This document shows positions 58,286-64,000 of a DNA stretch of 64,000 nucleotides, piece by piece (within the stretch, counting starts at the first letter, position 1; every line of letters begins with the position of its first letter). The stretch spans positions 28,572,362 through 28,636,361 of the forward strand of contig NC_063257.1 of assembly GCF_019578655.1 (NCBI RefSeq), read 5' to 3'. Below the pieces are notes generated by a model. That model was not told where the DNA came from. It was given only the letters and a program-made list of their open reading frames with translations, and did not search any database. The position numbers were made by a program, and so were the translations under genes. Source of the stretch: Ricinus communis. Its lineage: Eukaryota > Streptophyta > Magnoliopsida > Malpighiales > Euphorbiaceae.

Positions 58286-59649
58286 GCAGTTACAAAATCA
58301 TGTTAACCCACTGCTCAATCTCTAATGAGTTTCCATCATACACCTTGAGCCTATGTCCATTGACCTTGAAATCACCTTTCTCGGGATGATGAAGCTCGAC
58401 TGTGCCATATGGGAAAACTTGCTTAACCACGAATGGCCCCGACCATCGACTCTTGAGCTTCCCTTGAAACAAACGAAGACGTGAGTTATATAGCAATACT
58501 CTATCTCCAATCTGAAACTCCTTGGAACCTTTGAGCCTCTGATCATGCCACTTTTTTGTCTTAGCCTTGTAAATTGAAGAGTTTTCATATGCCTGTTGAC
58601 GGCATTCCTCCAATTCACTCAGCTGCCACTGTCTCTCCTTACTTGCAGAATCAAAATCAAAATTGCAAGTTTTAAGGGCCCAAAGAGCCCTATGTTCTAA
58701 TTCAACAAGTAAATGACAAGACTTCCCATACACAAGCCTATAGGGTGTAAAACTTATGGAAATCCTATATGCAGTTCTAAATGCCCATAATGCATCATCT
58801 AGTTTCGAAGCCCAATCCTTCCTACTTACACCTACAGTTCTCTCTAAGATGCATTTTAAACCCCTATTAGTAACCTCAACTTGCCTATCGTCTATTCAGT
58901 AAGGTGATAGGGAGTAGAATCGATACACCATAGCACCCGAGTGCCTTCTCCAATTGAGCATTGCTGAAATGTGTTCCCCTATAAATAATTAATGCTCTAG
59001 GTGTGCCAAACTTAGCAAATAACCTCTTAAGGAACCTGCAAACAACTCTGGCATCATCAGTAGGTAAGGCCTGTGCCTCAGGCCACTTGGAGAAATACTC
59101 AACAGCCACAAGGATATACTTATTGCCATTTGAAGAAGGGAAGGGTCCCATGAAGTCAATTCCCTAAACATCAAATATCTCAATAGTCTGCATACTAGTT
59201 TGGGGCATTTCATCGCGGGCAGAGATGTTACCTAAGCGCTGACAAGCATCACAAACCTGAACAAATGTCCTAGCGTCTTGGAAGATAGTTGGCCAATAAA
59301 AGCCTGCATCCAACACCTTCCTAGTAGTATGGTTCGCTGCTTGATGGCCTCCTATGAGTCCCTCATGACAGTGCCTCAAAATCTAGAAACTTTCTTCGCC
59401 ATAAACACATCAGGGAATGACCTGGTCTGCACACACTCGATATGGGAAGGGATCTTCCCAAATGTAGTATTTCAAATCAACAAAGAATTCCTTCTTTTGC
59501 TGATAAGTCATACCCTTTGGTAAGATCCTAGCCACAAGGTAGTTAGCATAATCAGAAAACCAAGGAGAATCAGAATATACCTTCAATGAATACAAGTGCT
59601 CCTGTGGAAATCGATCATCTATCATGCTCTCATCAAGTGCTTCCAAGCT
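58286..59649 (-). pseudogene. pol: Athila-like integrase, copy 2
   Basis: Minus-strand order: RHCHEGLIGGHQAANHTT, CDACQRLGNISARDEM (zinc-binding, open 59164-59379), TAG in place of [39 protein letters not shown] (Tyr for the second catalytic Asp, but Q kept where copy 1 has a stop), a frameshift near 58900, then the open C-terminal part 58290-58733 with ELEHRALWALKTCNFDFD, KLKSRWSGPFVVKQVFPYGT and FKVNGHRLKVY. Confidence 0.9.
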
Positions 59650-59799
59650 CGGATTCTCCAGTCTGGATAGGTGATTCGCTGCCAAATTTTCTGTGCCCTT
59701 CTTATCCTTGATCTCAATGTCGAACTCCTGCACCAATAAAATCCATCTGATCAATCTCAGCTTAGCATCATGCTTATTAAACAAATACCTCAAAGCTGA
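59650..59799 (-). pseudogene. pol: Athila-like RNase H C-terminal half, copy 2
   Basis: LRYLFNKHDAKLRLIRWILL, FDIEIKDKKGTENLAANHLS and RLENPSLEALDESM, the RNase H end deleted from copy 1. It lies immediately inside the ACCAT duplication of nested LTR 1, which splits the domain. The DHLSR-type end motif reads NHLSR. Confidence 0.88.
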
Positions 59800-59804
59800 A
59801 TGGT
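59800..59804 (-). repeat. Target-site duplication of nested LTR 1, right side, copy 2
   Basis: ATGGT on plus (ACCAT on minus), paired with 61137-61141. Confidence 0.9.
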
Positions 59805-61136
59805 TGATGGGCTATTGATGCAACCTACACCTAAGGCAGTGAACCTATGCGGCCTAGCACTAGTGAGTATCAAGGTCGTATCCCTAGAGATCGGGTGAGC
59901 CTAAAGTTACTACTGTTCGCTATATTATCTAATCTGAAATAAGGTGTGAGAAGTCTAAAATTACTTAACTAATGACTATGAATGCAAATAAATGAATGAA
60001 TAGCAACTGACAATCAAAAGACAACTGTAACAAAAGAAGCAAACCCGAAGGGGACCTAAGTGATGGAATAATAAGGTTGATTTTATAAATTACCAATCTT
60101 GCTACCCGTGCCTAAATCCTTAATCGAACTCGACTCCTCTATCGAACTCACTAAGTTCCTAAACCTGCACTAACCTAATGGAATCTCTTCCTATCAGATT
60201 ATTACAGGTTAGCATTAAGCGTGATTTAGATCTATTAAGAGTTGTTAATTCTTAATCCAGTGAGTGAATTAACCTTATCTCTAAGTGTTAACTACCAGTT
60301 CTTACTATTTAATTTCTAGTTGTAACAAGCATTTCTCAATGTCAAGAAACAACCCAAAAGACAATTAATTCAACGTCTCAAATTAACTAAATCAAACTTC
60401 ATTACTAAACAGCAAGAAGATTACAAGAATGGCAAATAAAAATCTAACAGTTAAGCACAATCCATCAACAAATGTGAACCCCAATGGGTTCGGCAGCCCT
60501 AGCTACTCATAATGAAAGAAACAAATACAAAAGGAAATAAATAACAGAAAAGGAAATGGAACATGTAACCGCTCTTCTCTCGAATCGGAGTGGAAATGTC
60601 GCAAGTGCCAACTCAAACCAAATTTCAAATATGGATCTCGGATGTCTCGGTCAATCATATAGAACCTTCAATCCTTGCTTGAATCCCCCGAATCAATCCT
60701 TTGAACTGACGTTGGTCTCCCAAAATGTCAAGAACAGAGGTGCAAAAGTGAAGGGTCGCGCGCGTAGAGAAGTTTAGAAATCAGAAGCGGAACCCTGTCT
60801 CATTTTACGTGCGCCTACTTATAGGCAGAAGTGCCCTAGCCCGTGCAACGGGCAAGGGAGGCCGTGCAAATGTGCATGGCCATGCAACTACCCGTGCGAA
60901 GGCCTCGAATTGCGCGCTAATCAAGGAATCGACTCCTACAAGCATCTAATATGCGTAAATAATCCATATAGCTTGGTTTCTGCCCGGAAATCAATCAATT
61001 TCCCATCAATGAGTCTGAAAACCTGAAAAACTCAGAAACATACCAAAGTACGATCAAACAGGAATAAATATGACTCAAATACACTAATAAACGACTGATA
61101 AACAATCAATAAATATGCATAGAATCATCTATATCA
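59805..61136 (-). mobile_element. Nested solo LTR 1 in RNase H, copy 2 (complete, 1332 bp)
   Basis: The minus strand runs from TGATATAGATG to ATAGCCCATCA, bounded by ACCAT on both sides, with no internal region. Related in its 3' half to the Athila 3' LTR, so it derives from an Athila-type relative. It is the intact counterpart of 10554-11840 and proves that both copies carry the same insertion. Confidence 0.93.
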
Positions 61137-61141
61137 ATGGT
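61137..61141 (-). repeat. Target-site duplication of nested LTR 1, left side, copy 2
   Basis: ATGGT on plus (ACCAT on minus), within the codons of the VFIDH motif of RNase H. Confidence 0.9.
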
Positions 61142-61670
61142 CAATAAAGACGATGGTCTTTAATAAGACAAGGTATGAGCTGAATTTATCGAAGGCATAA
61201 ACAACAGCCAACAACTCCTTCTCTGTAGTAATGTAATGCTCCTGGGCTCCTGTCAAAGTCTTGTTAGCATAGTAAATGGGTCGAAACTTTTTATCAAACC
61301 TCTGTCTAAGTACAGCTCGAACTACATAGTCACTAGCATCGCACATTAATTCAAAAGGCAGTCCCCAATCAAGCGAAGTCATGATTGGGGCTGTGGTCAA
61401 TAGTTTCTTCAATAGCTCAAAAGAAGATAAACATGCATCATCAGAAATGAAAAGTGCATCCTTAACTAGTAATTGAGTAAGAGGCCTAGCAATCTCAAAG
61501 AAATTTATAATAAACCTTCTGTAGAACCCAACATGGCCTAAGAAACTCATAACATCCTTAACAGAACTAGGGGGTGGCAGCTTAGATATTGTTTCTATTT
61601 TAGCTCTATCAACTTCCATCCTTGCATGTGAAATCTTATGCCCTAGAACAATTCCCTCTCTCACCATAAA
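61137..61670 (-). pseudogene. pol: Athila-like RNase H N-terminal half, copy 2
   Basis: GIVLGHKISHARMEVDRAKI, FLGHVGFYRRFIINFFEIAR, LPFELMCDASDY and TTEKELLAVVYAFDKF, ending at the nested LTR as in copy 1. The frame is open for 177 codons in both copies. Confidence 0.9.
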
Positions 61671-62087
61671 ATGACACTTTTCCTAATTCAGCACCAAGTT
61701 AGCCTCAATGCACCTGGCTAACATGCGTTCTAAATTTGCCAAACAGTGAGAACATGAATTACCAAAAACAGAAAAGTCATCCATAAATACCTCCATTGAC
61801 TCCTCAATCATATCATCAAAAATGGCCATCATACACCACTGAAACGTAGCTGGCGCATTGTATAGACCAAAAGGCATCTGTCTATAAGCAAAGTTCCCAT
61901 AGGGGCAGGTGAAAGTTGCCTTGTCTTGGTCTTCAGGTGCAATTGAAATCTAAAAGTATCCTGAAAAACCATCTTGGAAACAGTAAAACATATGTCTTGC
62001 CAATCTTTCTAACATCTGATCAATGAAAGGAAGAGGGAAGTGATCCTTTCGAGTTGCATCATTAAGCCTCCTGTAATCAATGCAAAC
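61671..62087 (-). pseudogene. pol: Athila-like RT palm, copy 2
   Basis: MPFGLYNAPATFQWCMMAIF (the Q is TAG in copy 1), VFMDDFSVFGNSCSHCLANL (both catalytic Asp, about 61771-61790) and LERMLARCIEANLVLN, then the TAG shared with copy 1. The GYF-stop before the palm is also shared. Confidence 0.88.
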
Positions 62088-63230
62088 TCAGAATCCTGTA
62101 ATCGTCCATGTGGGTATCAGCTCATCCTTCTCATTGCGAATTACTGTCATGCCTCCTTTCTTCGGCACAACTTGCACGGGGCTCACCAAATAACTGTCAG
62201 AATTAGGATAAATCAAACCTGCAACAAGGAGCTTAATTACCTCCTTTTTCACTACTTTCTTCATGTTCAGGTTAAGCCGCCTCTGTGACTGAACTACTGG
62301 TCTATAAGTATCCTCTATAAGAATCTTGTGAGAACAGAAACTAGGGTTGATCCGGGGAATATCACCAATCTTATAGGCAAAGGCCTTCTTATACCTCTTA
62401 AGCGAGTCTAGAGTCTTTGCTCGCTCCTCAGGTGTCAAATCTGCTACAATAATCACAGGCAACTTTTCTTCCTCATCCAAGAATCCATGGCTCAAGTGCT
62501 TAGGTAACTCCTTCAGTTCTAAGGCTGGGGGCTCCTTGAAAGAAGACTTTATTTTGTGCACTTCTGACCTGTCAAGAGAAACAAAAGAGTCAGTAGAACA
62601 GCTAGGCTCAATAGCTAACAAACTAGCAAGCTGCTCAAACACTTGCTCGTTGGACAACTCCTCCTCATCTCCTTGCAATGCTACCTGTAAAGGATCATCA
62701 AGTAATATTTCCTGTAAATGAGACTCAACCACATCATCTAGAATATGAATAGAAAGCACAACATCATCGTGGTTTAAAAAATGTCTCATAGTAGTAGCTA
62801 AGTCGAAGGTAATGGTCTTATCATCTATCCTAAGCTGAAGCTTTCCATCACAAACATCTATAACAGCCTTAGATGTTGCAAGGAAAGGTCTACCTAGGAT
62901 CAAAGGCACAGTACTCTCACCTTCCATGTCCCTAACTACAAAATCAACAGGAAAAATAAACTTTTCTACCTTAACAAGCACATCTTCAATAATACCCCTA
63001 GGAATCTTAACAGTCCTATCAGCTAACTGGATGTTCATCCTAGTGGGCTTAGGTTCACTCAAACCTAACTTATCAAACAAACTAGTAAGCATCAGATTAA
63101 TACTAGCTCCTAAATTAGCTAATGCACCACTAATAGGAAAATTGCCAATAATGCAGGGAATAGTAAAACTCCCTGGATCTCTCCTTTTGAGTGGCAGCTT
63201 ATTTTAAAGAATAGTCAAACACTCCTCATT
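62088..63230 (-). pseudogene. pol: Athila-like protease and N-terminal RT, copy 2
   Basis: Open from 63092 to 62088 (334 codons): LTSLFDKLGLSEPKPTRMNI, PLILGRPFLATSKAVIDV, LPVIIVADLTPEERAKTLDS and AGLIYPNSDSYLVSPVQVVP. Upstream, the protease active-site motif reads ALANLGAS as in copy 1 (Asn for Asp). The RT fingers DYRRLNDATRKDHFP follow after a frame break near 62088. Confidence 0.9.
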
Positions 63231-63778
63231 CAGAGTCACTAGTCCCAAATCCTCCAGCTTCCTTTTGTTACTCAAAATTTCCTTTAAGGTAGGTTAATAT
63301 GCAGTTGTTTAAACAAGTCAAGAAACTTACCAAACTGCTTATCAACCTTCTCCTACTTAAGTCGAGCAGGCGGACCGGTGGCCCAGATTTCTCACAGTGC
63401 TCTTCCGCCTATCTTTCATCTTCTCTCGCCCATCGCCGCCCGCTCGCTCCTAGCTCGGGTTATCCCGCATGGAAACATCATCATCAGTTAATGGTAAAGA
63501 GCTAGATAACTGCTTACCTGATCGCAACGTGATAGCCTTACAATGCTCCCTTGGGTTTGACTCTGTAGTGCTGGGGAGCAATCCTTGTCGCCTTTTAGAC
63601 ATCATCTTAGAAATCTGCCTAATCTAACTCTCCAAGTTTTGAATGGACGCCTGCTGATTTCTAAGAGCACTGTCAGTCTATTGGAACCTCATCTCAGTTG
63701 ACGTGACAAGCTTCATCATCAGCTCCTCCAAGTTAGATTTCTTCACGGCTGTGGAGGAAGCTGTGATGCTCCAGATTG
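63231..63778 (-). pseudogene. gag-protease linker, copy 2
   Basis: Counterpart of 7900-8463. The segment about 63366-63470 is much more diverged and more GC-rich than the flanks (CCGCCCGCTCGCTCC against TCAGGCCCTGGCTCC in the complement of copy 1). Elsewhere the two copies differ by scattered substitutions. Confidence 0.7.
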
Positions 63779-64000
63779 CTACTGCTGCTGTGGTGGCTGC
63801 TGATGCAGTCTCTGAAATCCTAGTGGACCCTGTTTAAGGTCAACATAAATAATAGAAGATGCAGAATTAGAAGTTGAAGTAAACATATCTCCCGCATTAC
63901 AGTTTGCACCATAGTACGGGCCACCGCAAAACTCGCACCTTATATGGGCTGCATGAACCGGCATTTGAAGCTGGTCTAACTTCTTAGTCAGAAGCTCCAC
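63779..64000 (-). pseudogene. gag: Athila-like gag zinc-finger region, copy 2 (runs off window)
   Basis: MELLTKKLDQLQMPVHAAHI, then CEFCGGPYYGANC, where the His of the CX2CX3HX4C knuckle is Tyr, then LHQQPPQQQ. Copy 1 has His at that position. The remainder of gag lies beyond the right edge. Confidence 0.85.

Larger units (their letters stand above)
54689..64000 (-). mobile_element. Athila-like retrotransposon, copy 2 (minus strand, partial)
   Basis: Collinear with 7666 to about 16980 of copy 1, in opposite orientation. From right to left it holds the gag zinc finger, protease-RT, RNase H, nested LTR 1, integrase, spacer with TATA and intron-like signals, ORF1 and nested LTR 2. It runs off the window at 64000 and into the gap at 54688. 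It retains both ends of nested LTR 1 and about 150 bp of RNase H that copy 1 lost, and several CAG/CAA codons that are stops in copy 1. It shares the protease Asp-to-Asn, integrase Asp-to-Tyr and several stops. Confidence 0.92.

Overview
The window is nuclear DNA of a flowering plant, almost certainly pericentromeric or other constitutive heterochromatin. No intact host gene, tRNA gene or rRNA gene is visible. Everything that can be identified is decayed Ty3/gypsy LTR-retrotransposon sequence, unclassified dispersed repeats, and a very large tandem satellite. A plant origin follows from Athila-type polyproteins with the Athila-type (tRNA-Asp-like) primer-binding site, from plant-type Ty3/gypsy elements whose pol reading frame runs into the LTR, and from a fragment matching plastid 23S rRNA.

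Layout. 1-6560 is a mosaic: a broken gypsy pol (element A) with an LTR piece inverted at its left edge, dispersed repeat B, a small minus-strand element (E), and inverted scraps of two gypsy elements. 6561-20416 is a 5'-truncated Athila-like element: 158 bp of 5' LTR, PBS, gag, protease-RT-RNase H-integrase, a spacer carrying a TATA box and intron-like signals, an Athila ORF1-type gene, polypurine tracts and a 1.45-kb 3' LTR. Two further LTRs are nested inside it. 20417-33592 is repeat B, interrupted by gypsy element C (21833-28727) and by gypsy remnant D (about 30633-32640). B is in plus orientation to about 29563 and minus after that, giving a head-to-head inverted pair.

33593-54188 is an array of about 500 copies of a 39-bp satellite. 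It is interrupted once, by a 1048-bp solo LTR with a 5-bp target duplication (37353-38400). The array runs into a gap of exactly 500 N (54189-54688). 54689-64000 is a second copy of the Athila-like element, on the minus strand and running off the right edge.

The two Athila copies share both nested LTR insertions at identical sites and several inactivating lesions. They therefore descend from one already-dead ancestor, and they frame the satellite as arms of a very large inverted repeat. Because the right arm is joined across a gap, its orientation and position are not secured by this sequence.

The most notable objects are the 39-bp satellite (three monomer classes, 117- and 234-bp higher-order periods, an internal dyad, four of six frames largely open), the shared double-nested Athila pair, the plastid rRNA patch inside an integrase gene, and the conserved promoter-plus-intron module upstream of Athila ORF1.
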